From contig CAUBIP010000050.1 in NCBI GenBank assembly GCA_958436045.1, positions 1-13,047 of the forward strand: DNA of 13,047 nt, in the 5' to 3' direction. Position 1 is the first letter of the stretch; every line of letters begins with the position of its first letter. The translations under genes were made by a program, and so were the position numbers. Under the pieces are notes generated by a model. That model saw only the letters and a program-made list of their open reading frames with translations. It ran no database searches and had not been told where the DNA came from. The stretch comes from an uncultured Oscillospiraceae bacterium. Lineage in GTDB: Bacteria; Bacillota; Clostridia; Oscillospirales; Oscillospiraceae. Shown here piece by piece: positions 1-6,088 of this stretch.

Positions 1-389
1 TGGATCTTCTGGCTCAGATCGTAAGTATCGATCAGGCCGTACTGACAGGTTGTGCCCTTGCAGGAGACGACCGGGCGGACCAGCGGGCCGGTGCCGCCGG
101 TCGTGATGCCGTGGGCGGCCAAAAAATCGATGAGCGGCTGGATGTTTTCATATTTGACGCCCTGGATTTCAAAGGTCAGCCGGGTCGTCAGCGCGACGGT
201 GCCGGAGCCGAACTTGTCCGCCGCGTCGGCGATGATCCGGTGCTGCTCGGCGCTGATCCGGCCGTTGCCGGTGATGGTGCGGACATTGAAGACATCCGGA
301 TAGCGTTTATCCCGCAGACAGCCCAGGAGCTTGACGCGCTTGATCTCCTCCGGGGAGATTTGCGTTGCGGTGCTTGTTTCTTTCTTCAT
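1..389 (-). CDS. Siroheme sulfite/nitrite reductase-like protein, N-terminal part (truncated by window edge)
   Basis: The first 129 residues are visible and the gene runs off the left edge. After a short basic start, residues about 30-105 resemble the ferredoxin-like half-domain of nitrite/sulfite reductases (NIR_SIR_ferr type), with a TTRLTFEIQGV stretch around residues 68-78. Then comes RPVVSCKGTTCQYGLIDTYD, whose Cys110 and Cys115 should be the first pair of ligands of the 4Fe-4S cluster coupled to siroheme; the second pair would lie outside the window. The family carries out six-electron reduction of sulfite or nitrite in the cytoplasm. Small single-gene versions are common in Clostridia, and their true substrate is often unproven. 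The start is supported by AAGGAGG eight bases before the ATG. The gene has its own strong promoter and a roughly 95-nt leader. The family is fairly secure; whether it is assimilatory, AsrC-like or something else cannot be decided from this part. Confidence 0.85.
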   Translation of the reverse strand, partial: MKKETSTATQISPEEIKRVKLLGCLRDKRYPDVFNVRTITGNGRISAEQHRIIADAADKFGSGTVALTTRLTFEIQGVKYENIQPLIDFLAAHGITTGGTGPLVRPVVSCKGTTCQYGLIDTYDLSQKI

Positions 390-419
390 AGGATCGGCCT
401 CCTTGTGCAGTAGAGGGGC

Positions 420-452
420 GGCGGGCTGCAGCAGCAGGCCCGCCTTTTCTTT
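420..452 (+). terminator. GC-rich hairpin in the reductase leader, terminator-like on the plus strand
   Basis: GGCGGGC (420-426) and GCCCGCC (438-444) form a perfect 7-bp stem around an 11-base loop. On the plus strand it is followed directly by TTTTCTTT, the layout of a rho-independent terminator, yet no plus-strand gene lies upstream. On the minus strand, the sense of the reductase gene, the hairpin has no T-tract after it and sits about 18 bases before the Shine-Dalgarno. There it would be a leader hairpin rather than a terminator. It may stop antisense transcription or stabilise the leader. Confidence 0.4.
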
Positions 453-461
453 AAAACTCTT

Positions 462-481
462 ATGGGGCGCATTACGCCCAT
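462..481. promoter_or_regulatory. Inverted repeat just downstream of the predicted start: candidate operator
   Basis: The plus strand reads ATGGGGCG-CATTA-CGCCCAT. The core GGGCG/CGCCC is a perfect 5-bp inverted repeat around a 5-base spacer, and it extends to ATGGGCG/CGCCCAT if one extra G in the left arm is looped out. It covers about +5 to +25 relative to the predicted transcription start, where a bound repressor would block the promoter. It could also act as a small hairpin in the RNA. The regulator is not identifiable from this sequence. Confidence 0.4.
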
Positions 482-492
482 TATTTGCAACT

Positions 493-521
493 ATTATAGC
501 ACGCGGCCCGGGGGAAATCAA
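493..521 (-). promoter_or_regulatory. Sigma-A promoter of the sulfite/nitrite reductase-like gene
   Basis: On the minus strand a -35 box TTGATT (516-521) is followed by exactly 17 bases and a perfect -10 box TATAAT (493-498). A TG one base before the -10 makes it an extended -10 promoter. Transcription should begin near 486, giving a leader of about 95 nt before the ATG at 389. The -35 starts about 12 bases after the stop codon of the upstream gene, so the reductase gene can be transcribed independently of ileS and the CFI-box gene. Confidence 0.8.
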
Positions 522-532
522 CTTTGATTGCT

Positions 533-1480
533 TTACTGCAGATATTGGCGCTCCAACCGGCGGACCATCTGGGTATAGAGCTGCTTGCAGCGGCCCGGGT
601 CGCCAGCCTGTAGAGCGGCATAGCAGGGGGAGAGATAGTCCCGTCGCAGCGCGGCGTAGCGAGCCGGGGCGTCATTGCAGTACTGGATGTGCAGGACGAT
701 GGCCGGGGCGATCTCGTAGTATTCCTCGATCAACGCGGGCCCGTCGGGCTGCTGGGAGAGCCAGCCATCGCGGAAGCGGCGGAAGGCGGTCAGCTCGGCG
801 CAGTCGTCGGGCTTGCCTTCGGCCTCGCAGACCGCCGTCGTGATAAAGCACAGCCAGCGCTTGCGGAAGCCGTTGACAAGATCGTCATAGCTGGCCAGGG
901 TAAAGGGCGACTTGGGGTAGCGCGCCATCCAGAGGGTGTGCAGGCGCTTGGCAAAGGGACGGGAGATTGTCCAATTCCCCCGGCTGAGCATCGGGACTAG
1001 GAACAGGGCAATGGTGAATTTTGCGTTGTCGACGATGCGGGTCTGCCGTGCGCGGCTGTTCCAGCCCTTTTGGGCGGCGAACCAATCGTTCAGCTGCTGC
1101 ATCAGATCCTCTGCGCCCAGCTCGGCCCATTTGGTCCGGCGGTCGGGCTCAATGCGGGCGCACTGGTCTAAGTGGTCAAAGGCGGGGCGGCAGGCGTCCA
1201 GATATGTATCGGAGTATTTGGAAAACTCGGAGCGGGTGACTTTCTTATAGCTGTCTGGAAAATTTGTGACGCAAGCTAGGACCAGGGCAGAAAAGGCGGC
1301 AAACTCCTCTGCTGCGTCGCCTTCGACGGCGGGCATGGGGGCGGGGGCGTCTGCCAGTAGCTGCGCCTGGGTCAGCTTTGTCGCGCAGTACATGCAGGCG
1401 AAGCGGGGCAGCTCCCCGGGGATCTGCAGCTCCTTTCCGCATTTGGGGCAATAACCAATGATCTGTTCCGCGTCTGCCAT
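533..1480 (-). CDS. Uncharacterised zinc-ribbon protein with C-terminal CFI-box domain
   Basis: A 315-residue protein. Residues 8-35 form a zinc ribbon with ligands Cys11, Cys14, Cys29 and Cys32 (CPKCG and CMYC). An Ala/Pro-rich spacer (about 43-57) leads to a mainly helical middle region that I do not recognise, with no signal peptide. At residue 211 the sequence CFITTAVCEAEGKPDDC opens a CFI-box-like domain (about 211-262), followed by FRRFRDGWL and EEYYEIAPAIV as in that family. A helical tail with Cys268, Cys286 and Cys298 closes the protein. Function is unknown; the CFI-box has been proposed as a C-terminal sorting-type module, but here the zinc ribbon suggests a cytoplasmic protein. The ATG at 1480 has GAGGT nine bases upstream. 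A GTG at 1552 preceded by GGAG would add 24 basic residues; I prefer 1480 because the ribbon then lies near the N-terminus and the possible promoter overlaps the longer start. Confidence 0.75.
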   Translation of the reverse strand: MADAEQIIGYCPKCGKELQIPGELPRFACMYCATKLTQAQLLADAPAPMPAVEGDAAEEFAAFSALVLACVTNFPDSYKKVTRSEFSKYSDTYLDACRPAFDHLDQCARIEPDRRTKWAELGAEDLMQQLNDWFAAQKGWNSRARQTRIVDNAKFTIALFLVPMLSRGNWTISRPFAKRLHTLWMARYPKSPFTLASYDDLVNGFRKRWLCFITTAVCEAEGKPDDCAELTAFRRFRDGWLSQQPDGPALIEEYYEIAPAIVLHIQYCNDAPARYAALRRDYLSPCYAALQAGDPGRCKQLYTQMVRRLERQYLQ

Positions 1481-1542
1481 ATGCAATGACCTCATTTCCC
1501 GGCTGGGCAGCCGTATTTTCGCCGCGTGGGCGATTCTCTTAT

Positions 1543-1571
1543 ATTTTTTCACAAATTCTCCGGCCTGTCAA
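1543..1571 (-). promoter_or_regulatory. Possible promoter of the CFI-box gene
   Basis: A perfect -35 hexamer TTGACA (1566-1571) lies between the ileS terminator and the CFI-box gene. At 17-base spacing the -10 is a weak AAAAAT (1543-1548); a better TATAAG (1538-1543) lies at 22 bases, which is too far. If this promoter is used, the RNA begins downstream of the alternative GTG at 1552, which favours the ATG at 1480 as the true start. The gene needs some promoter of its own because a strong terminator precedes it. Confidence 0.4.
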
Positions 1572-1601
1572 TGCTGATTTTTGCAAAGCACCACAATAAT
1601 T

Positions 1602-1642
1602 TAAAAAGAAACACTTCCCGGAAGCAAACGCTTCCGGGAAGT
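1602..1642 (-). terminator. Rho-independent terminator of ileS
   Basis: A perfect 12-bp inverted repeat, ACTTCCCGGAAG (1613-1624) and CTTCCGGGAAGT (1631-1642), encloses a 6-base loop. On the minus strand it is followed by GTTTCTTTTTAAA. It begins about 23 bases after the ileS stop codon, so it ends the ileS transcript and separates it from the CFI-box gene. Confidence 0.93.
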
Positions 1643-1664
1643 GCATTCGTGCAAGCGGGGAAAA

Positions 1665-4472
1665 TCAGGATTCCAGCTCCTCTGCGGGGATGAGCGCCAT
1701 GACCTGGGCGCAGCGGGGGCAAAGGCCTTCGGCATTGGGCTCCAGGGTGTGCATCCAGCAGCGGGGGCACTTTGCACCGGCGGCTTCGCAGACCTCGATG
1801 GTCAGCCCCGGGAAGGCGGCACTATCCTTGACGACATTGCCGCGATCCGGCGTGCCATCGCAGAAGCTGACGCGGGAGACGATGAACAGCTCTGCCAGGT
1901 CCAGGTCCTGGATCGCATCCAGCGCAGTCTTCGCGTCGCCCTGGCAATAGAGGTTGACCTGGGCTTCCAGCGCCTTGCCAATGCGCTTGTCTGCCCGGGC
2001 GGCTTCGAGGACGGTATTGACCTCGGAGCGGACGGCGATGAGGGTATCCCACTTGGCCATCGCTTCTGCGGGCAGGGCATACTGGGTGTAGGGCTTGCTC
2101 ATCTCGTTGAGCAGAATATTGCGGGCATCCTCCCCGTCACGATGGGGCATGGCCAGCCAGATTTCATTGCAGGTGAAGGCGAGGATCGGCGCAAACATCT
2201 TGGCCATTGCGTCGAGGATCAGGCACAGTGCGGTCTGGGCGCTGCGGCGGGCCAGGCTGTTGCGGCCATCGCAGTACAGGCGGTCCTTGATGATATCCAG
2301 ATAGAACGAGGAGAGCACGACGACGCAGAAATCATTGATGGCGTGGGAGACGGTGTGGAATTCGTAATCGCAGTAGGCCGCTTCCACCTTTTCCATCAGG
2401 GCGTTGCACTTGGTCATGGCCCAGCGGTCCAGCTCCAGCATATCCGCCGGGGCGACGAGGTGGGCGGGGTCGAAGTCTACCAGATTGTCTAGGCAGTATT
2501 TGCTGGTGTTGCGGAATTTCAGGTAGCTCTGGCTCAACTGCTTGAAGATATCCTTCGAGCAGCGGACATCTGCGTGATAGTCCGAAGAACCGGCCCACAG
2601 GCGCAGCATATCTGCGCCGAATTCCTTGATGATCTCGTTGGGGTCCATGCCGTTGCCCAGGCTCTTGTGCATGGCGCGGCCTTCGCCGTCGACGGTCCAG
2701 CCGTGGGTCAGGCATTCTTTGAAGGGCGCGCCCTTGCCGAAGGCGCCGACGGCGGTCAGTAGGCTGCTCTGGAACCAGCCGCGGTACTGGTCTGCGCCTT
2801 CGATATACATGTCAGCAGGCCAGAAGCCCTGGTCCAGCTGCATGGAGGCCACGTGGGAGGAGCCGGAGTCAAACCAGCCGTCCAGCGTGTCCGTCTCTTT
2901 TTCAAATTTTATGCCGCCGCAGTGGGGGCAGGTGAAGCCTTCGGGCAGAATCTCCGATTCGTCCAGCTCAAACCAGGCATTGCTGCCCTTGGCGGCGAAC
3001 AGCTTGGAGATGGCGTCGATGCTTTCGTCGTTGCAGATGGGCTTGCCGCAGTCCTTGCAATAGACGACGGGGATGGGCAGGCCCCAGCGGCGCTGACGGG
3101 AGATGCACCAGTCGGCGCGCTCCCGGATCATGGCAATCATGCGCTCCTTGCCCCAGGCCGGGAGCCAGCGGATGTTGTCGCAGGCTTTGACGGCGTCGTC
3201 CTTAAAGGATTCGACGGAGCAGAACCACTGGGGGGTGGCGCGGAAGATGATGGGGTGCTTGCAGCGCCAGCAGTGGGGGTAGCTATGGACGATCTCTTCC
3301 GAGGCGAAGAGGAAGCCGCTCTGCCGCAGGTCCTCCAGGATGACGGGGTTGGATTCGTCTGTCTTCATGCCGGCGTATTTCCCGGCGTAGTCCGTGTGGC
3401 GGCCCTGATCGTCCACGGGAACGACCATGTCCATGCCGTAGCGCATACAAGTCTGGTAGTCGTCAGCGCCGAAGCCGGGGGCGGTGTGGACGCAGCCGGT
3501 ACCGGAGTCCATGGTGACGTAATCCGCCAGCACCAGGCGAGAGGTCTTGGGCAGGAAGGGGTGCTGGGCCAGCATATTTTCAAAGAACGCGCCGGGGTGG
3601 CGGTCGATGATCTCATAGTGCTTGAAGCCGCCGATGCCCATGACCTTTTCCGTCAGCGCTTCGGCCATGATATAGGTCTCGCCATTGTCTGCCTTGACGA
3701 GGGCGTAGCTCTCCCGGGGGTTCAGGGCGATGGCCAGGTTGCCCGGCAGGGTCCAGATCGTCGTCGTCCAGATGACGAAGAAGAGCTTGGATTTGTCGAC
3801 CTCCGGCAGCAGGCCCTTGTCGTCCTGCATGGGGAATTTGACATAGACCGTGGTGCAGGGGTCGTCCTGGTATTCGATCTCGGCTTCGGCCAGGGCGGTC
3901 TCGTCCTTCGGGCACCAGTAGACAGGCTTGAGGCCCTTGTAGATATAGCCCTTCTGGAACATCTTACCAAAGACCTTGACCTCCTCCGCCTCAAAGCTGC
4001 GGTTCATGGTCTTATAAGGGTGCGCCCAGTCGCCGATGACGCCCATGCGCTTGAATCCGGCCATCTGGCGGTCAATATACGTCTGGGCAAAGTCATGGCA
4101 GGCGGAGCGGAAGTCCGCGACGGACATGGCCTTGTGATTCAGCTTATTTTTCTTGATGATGGCCGATTCAATGGGCATACCATGGTTATCCCAGCCGGGA
4201 ATGTAGGGGGTGTAGTAGCCGCGCATAGCGTAGCTGCGGACGATGAAGTCCTTGAGGGCCTTGTTTAGCGCGTGGCCCATGTGGATATCGCCGTTGGAAA
4301 AGGGAGGGCCGTCGTGCAGGCTGAAGCGGGGCTTGCCCTCGTTCTTCTTCAGCATTTCGCCGTACAGGTCCATTTCCTGCCACTGGGCCAGCATGGCCGG
4401 CTCCCGGTTCGGCAGGTTGCCCCGCATGGGGAACCCGGATTTTTGCATGTTCAGTGTCTTCTTATACTCCAT
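1665..4472 (-). CDS. ileS: Isoleucyl-tRNA synthetase
   Basis: Charges tRNA-Ile with isoleucine using ATP in the cytoplasm and edits misactivated valine. The protein is 935 residues, normal for the bacterial class I enzyme. The HIGH signature is HMGH at 64-67, inside GPPFSNGDIHMGHALNK. The KMSKS loop reads AMHKS at 600-604 (GRAMHKSLGN), so the second lysine is kept but the first lysine and the serine differ. A middle insertion carries further Cys pairs (YCKDC, CPHC), and the C-terminus has a zinc finger with Cys902, Cys905, Cys918 and Cys921. That C-terminal zinc finger is typical of the ordinary bacterial (IleS1) type. The start has GGAGG seven bases before the ATG. Expression is controlled by the T-box leader upstream, and a strong terminator follows. 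The position after divIVA matches the Bacillus ylm-divIVA-ileS order. Confidence 0.98.
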   Translation of the reverse strand: MEYKKTLNMQKSGFPMRGNLPNREPAMLAQWQEMDLYGEMLKKNEGKPRFSLHDGPPFSNGDIHMGHALNKALKDFIVRSYAMRGYYTPYIPGWDNHGMPIESAIIKKNKLNHKAMSVADFRSACHDFAQTYIDRQMAGFKRMGVIGDWAHPYKTMNRSFEAEEVKVFGKMFQKGYIYKGLKPVYWCPKDETALAEAEIEYQDDPCTTVYVKFPMQDDKGLLPEVDKSKLFFVIWTTTIWTLPGNLAIALNPRESYALVKADNGETYIMAEALTEKVMGIGGFKHYEIIDRHPGAFFENMLAQHPFLPKTSRLVLADYVTMDSGTGCVHTAPGFGADDYQTCMRYGMDMVVPVDDQGRHTDYAGKYAGMKTDESNPVILEDLRQSGFLFASEEIVHSYPHCWRCKHPIIFRATPQWFCSVESFKDDAVKACDNIRWLPAWGKERMIAMIRERADWCISRQRRWGLPIPVVYCKDCGKPICNDESIDAISKLFAAKGSNAWFELDESEILPEGFTCPHCGGIKFEKETDTLDGWFDSGSSHVASMQLDQGFWPADMYIEGADQYRGWFQSSLLTAVGAFGKGAPFKECLTHGWTVDGEGRAMHKSLGNGMDPNEIIKEFGADMLRLWAGSSDYHADVRCSKDIFKQLSQSYLKFRNTSKYCLDNLVDFDPAHLVAPADMLELDRWAMTKCNALMEKVEAAYCDYEFHTVSHAINDFCVVVLSSFYLDIIKDRLYCDGRNSLARRSAQTALCLILDAMAKMFAPILAFTCNEIWLAMPHRDGEDARNILLNEMSKPYTQYALPAEAMAKWDTLIAVRSEVNTVLEAARADKRIGKALEAQVNLYCQGDAKTALDAIQDLDLAELFIVSRVSFCDGTPDRGNVVKDSAAFPGLTIEVCEAAGAKCPRCWMHTLEPNAEGLCPRCAQVMALIPAEELES

Positions 4473-4544
4473 ATCGTAACCTCCAGATCGGGTATTTTAC
4501 ATATTGGAATGCGCCGCCTGTGCGGTGCAGCGCAAGCGGGCGCG

Positions 4545-4583
4545 AAAAAACGCCTTTGCCTCCCATTGCAAGAGACAAAGGCG
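4545..4583 (-). terminator. T-box regulated terminator before ileS
   Basis: The arms CGCCTTTG (4576-4583) and CAAAGGCG (4551-4558) pair perfectly. The stem continues with TCTC against GGAG including G-U pairs, and is followed by six T residues (4545-4550) on the minus strand. It lies directly after the T-box TGGT element, whose antiterminator would compete with it. Since no other hairpin follows divIVA, it may also stop transcripts arriving from the division genes. Confidence 0.94.
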
Positions 4584-4785
4584 CTCTAACCTCTGCGGTA
4601 CCACTCTCATTGCCGGATTCCCGGCCACTTTGCGGCGCGATAACGGGCGCCCAGCCGCCCGGCTTACTGCATGGTTCAGCCGGATGCTCCAAGGGGATAT
4701 TCACGCGCCGCCGCCATTGCCTCGCACCGCCCGGCAACTCTCTGAAGGGGAAAGACGCGCTGTTTGTCCTTTTCATCGCAAGTGG
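4545..4785 (-). promoter_or_regulatory. T-box riboswitch (tRNA-Ile sensing) of ileS
   Basis: This leader reads on the minus strand as a standard T-box. Stem I starts near 4779 with GCGATGAAAAGGACA. The specifier loop GAATATCCCC holds the codon ATC (Ile) at 4696-4698. The antiterminator carries GTGGTACCGCA, whose TGGT at 4600-4603 pairs with the tRNA ACCA end; the variable T fits an A discriminator base, as in tRNA-Ile. The specifier matches the downstream gene ileS. Uncharged tRNA-Ile would stabilise the antiterminator and allow read-through when isoleucine charging falls. About 70 further leader bases lie between its terminator and the ileS start; they contain a small GC-rich stem (GCGCTGC/GCGGCGC) of unknown use. 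Together with the promoter, this explains the gene-free stretch between divIVA and ileS. Confidence 0.96.
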
Positions 4786-4802
4786 AATATTAAAAATATA
4801 AT

Positions 4803-4831
4803 AATATAACGTGGAATGCTGAAATCGTAAA
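4803..4831 (-). promoter_or_regulatory. Probable promoter of the T-box-ileS transcript
   Basis: A -35 TTTACG (4826-4831) and a -10 TATATT (4803-4808) are separated by exactly 17 bases on the minus strand. The predicted start is about 15-20 bases before stem I of the T-box. The -35 begins directly next to the divIVA stop codon. The -35 is only a fair match to consensus, so strength is uncertain, but the spacing and position are right for an independent ileS transcript. Confidence 0.6.
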
Positions 4832-5533
4832 TTATTTCTCTTTCGGGTTATAATTCTTCCCAAATTTCAGCTCGCCAAACTTGGCAGTGATGGATTCCGG
4901 ATGCAGGCCGCGCAGGACCTTGGTGTCAAAGGTCGTATCCGGCGTTTCGGTGCCGACGATCTTTTCCAGGTTCTGCTCGATCTGGGCGGCGATCTCGTCG
5001 CTGGCGCTATCTGCCGGGGCGCTCTCAGCTGCTTCGGACGGCGCTTCGGCCTGTTCCGTGACCGGGGCAGGGGTCAGGTCCATCATCTTGAGCTTGTTGA
5101 GAAGCTCCGTGTGATGCTGGATATCCTGCTCCATGGCGGCGATAAAGCTGCTGGCGGCCTCCTTGGCCTTGTTCAGGCGCTCCGTCTCCAGGTCGATCTC
5201 CTGAGTGCGGGCGGCCATGACAGCGGTATGCTGCGCGTTTTTCTCTGCCTCGTTCATCAGCGCGGCGGCCTTGCGCTCTGCATCCTGCACGACCCGGTCC
5301 GCCGTCTGCTGGGCGGCGACCATGGCGTTTTGCATCGTGGCTTCCTGCTTGCGGTATTCCTCCAGCTTTTCTACCAGGACCCGCAGCTTGCTTTTCAGCA
5401 CGGCATTTTCTTTGTAAAGGGTTTTGTAGTCCTCCGCCAGCGGCATCAGCAGCTCATCTACCGACTGCATATCATATCCGCCAAATACTGCCTTCGGGAA
5501 GACCATCTCATCGAGTTGTTGCGGCGTTACCAT
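4832..5533 (-). CDS. divIVA: DivIVA-family cell division/polarity protein
   Basis: A 233-residue cytoplasmic scaffold protein. Residues 1-60 match the DivIVA N-terminal domain (start MVTPQQLDEMVFPKAVFGGY, then DMQSVDELL), the part that binds curved membrane in the family. Residues about 40-150 form a long charged coiled coil rich in Glu, Lys, Gln and Ala. An acidic Ala/Pro linker follows (about 155-185). The protein ends in a basic tail, FGELKFGKNYNPKEK (219-233), that looks like a short conserved motif rather than disordered end sequence. DivIVA marks poles and septa and recruits division or wall-synthesis partners. AGGAG lies nine bases before the ATG. The gene sits 24 bases after sepF and is surely co-transcribed with it. 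The family is clear; its exact role in this organism is inferred from relatives. Confidence 0.93.
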   Translation of the reverse strand: MVTPQQLDEMVFPKAVFGGYDMQSVDELLMPLAEDYKTLYKENAVLKSKLRVLVEKLEEYRKQEATMQNAMVAAQQTADRVVQDAERKAAALMNEAEKNAQHTAVMAARTQEIDLETERLNKAKEAASSFIAAMEQDIQHHTELLNKLKMMDLTPAPVTEQAEAPSEAAESAPADSASDEIAAQIEQNLEKIVGTETPDTTFDTKVLRGLHPESITAKFGELKFGKNYNPKEK

Positions 5534-5557
5534 GCGTTGTCACTCCTCGTGCTAAAA

Positions 5558-6055
5558 TCAGAAATACATCCCGTTATTTTCCAGCTCTTCCACCAGATCT
5601 CCCACGATATCGACATTGAGAGGCGTTATAATATAGGTGGAGATGGCGACCTTCTTGATCTTGCCGTCCAGCGCATAGGCGCAGCCGGAGAGGAAATCGA
5701 CCAAGCGGCGGGCAACGTCCTTATTGGTGGACTCCAGGTTCAAAACAACGGCGCGGCGCTCCCGCAGGTGCTCTGCAATCTCAGAGACGTTGTCAAACCG
5801 CTCCGGCTTGACCAGAACGACCTGCAGCTGGGCCGTGGTATGCACATTGACGATCTTGCCGCCGCGGCGGGACTCCGCTGCGCTGCGGGATTCCGGTGCG
5901 CTGAAGGCCGGGGCAGAGCGGCGGGCACGGGGCGCGGGCTCCGGAGCTTCGTCCTCTTCATCTTCAAAATCGTCATTGTCGTAATCGTCGTAATCGTCTT
6001 CGTCGTCTTCGGCATAGGGTCGTGCGAGCTTCTTCAGTTCATCCATGAATCCCAT
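5558..6055 (-). CDS. sepF: Cell division protein SepF
   Basis: A 165-residue cytoplasmic protein that in relatives binds FtsZ and anchors the Z-ring to the membrane. The first residues MGFMDELKKLARPY form a short amphipathic helix, the usual SepF membrane-targeting element. Residues 16-37 are an almost unbroken run of Asp, Glu and Tyr, then a Pro/Arg/Ser linker follows to about 64. The SepF core fold occupies about 67-160, with LVKPERFDNVSEIAEHL, VVLNLESTNKDVARRLVDF and the glycine-containing FLSGCAYALDG, and it ends in TPLNVDI. Length and layout are normal, though the acidic stretch is strong. AGGAGG precedes the ATG by nine bases. It lies between yggS and divIVA as in Bacillus, but ylmG and ylmH are absent between it and divIVA. 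Confidence 0.95.
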   Translation of the reverse strand: MGFMDELKKLARPYAEDDEDDYDDYDNDDFEDEEDEAPEPAPRARRSAPAFSAPESRSAAESRRGGKIVNVHTTAQLQVVLVKPERFDNVSEIAEHLRERRAVVLNLESTNKDVARRLVDFLSGCAYALDGKIKKVAISTYIITPLNVDIVGDLVEELENNGMYF

Positions 6056-6088
6056 GTAGTAATTCCTCCTATATCTATCTGCAGAATT

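Noticed and set aside
1481..1552. Longer start (GTG at 1552) for the CFI-box gene
   Set aside because: A GGAG does precede it, but it adds a basic 24-residue extension before the zinc ribbon and the likely promoter overlaps it. Kept as an alternative only.
2853..4268. 471-codon open frame on the plus strand inside ileS
   Set aside because: Antisense to a clear isoleucyl-tRNA synthetase; composition is Gly/Asp/Val-rich, as expected for the complement of GC-rich coding sequence, with no domain I recognise.
4462..4863. 133-codon minus-strand frame between divIVA and ileS
   Set aside because: It covers the T-box leader and its promoter; the T-box structure explains the sequence and the translated product has no family features.
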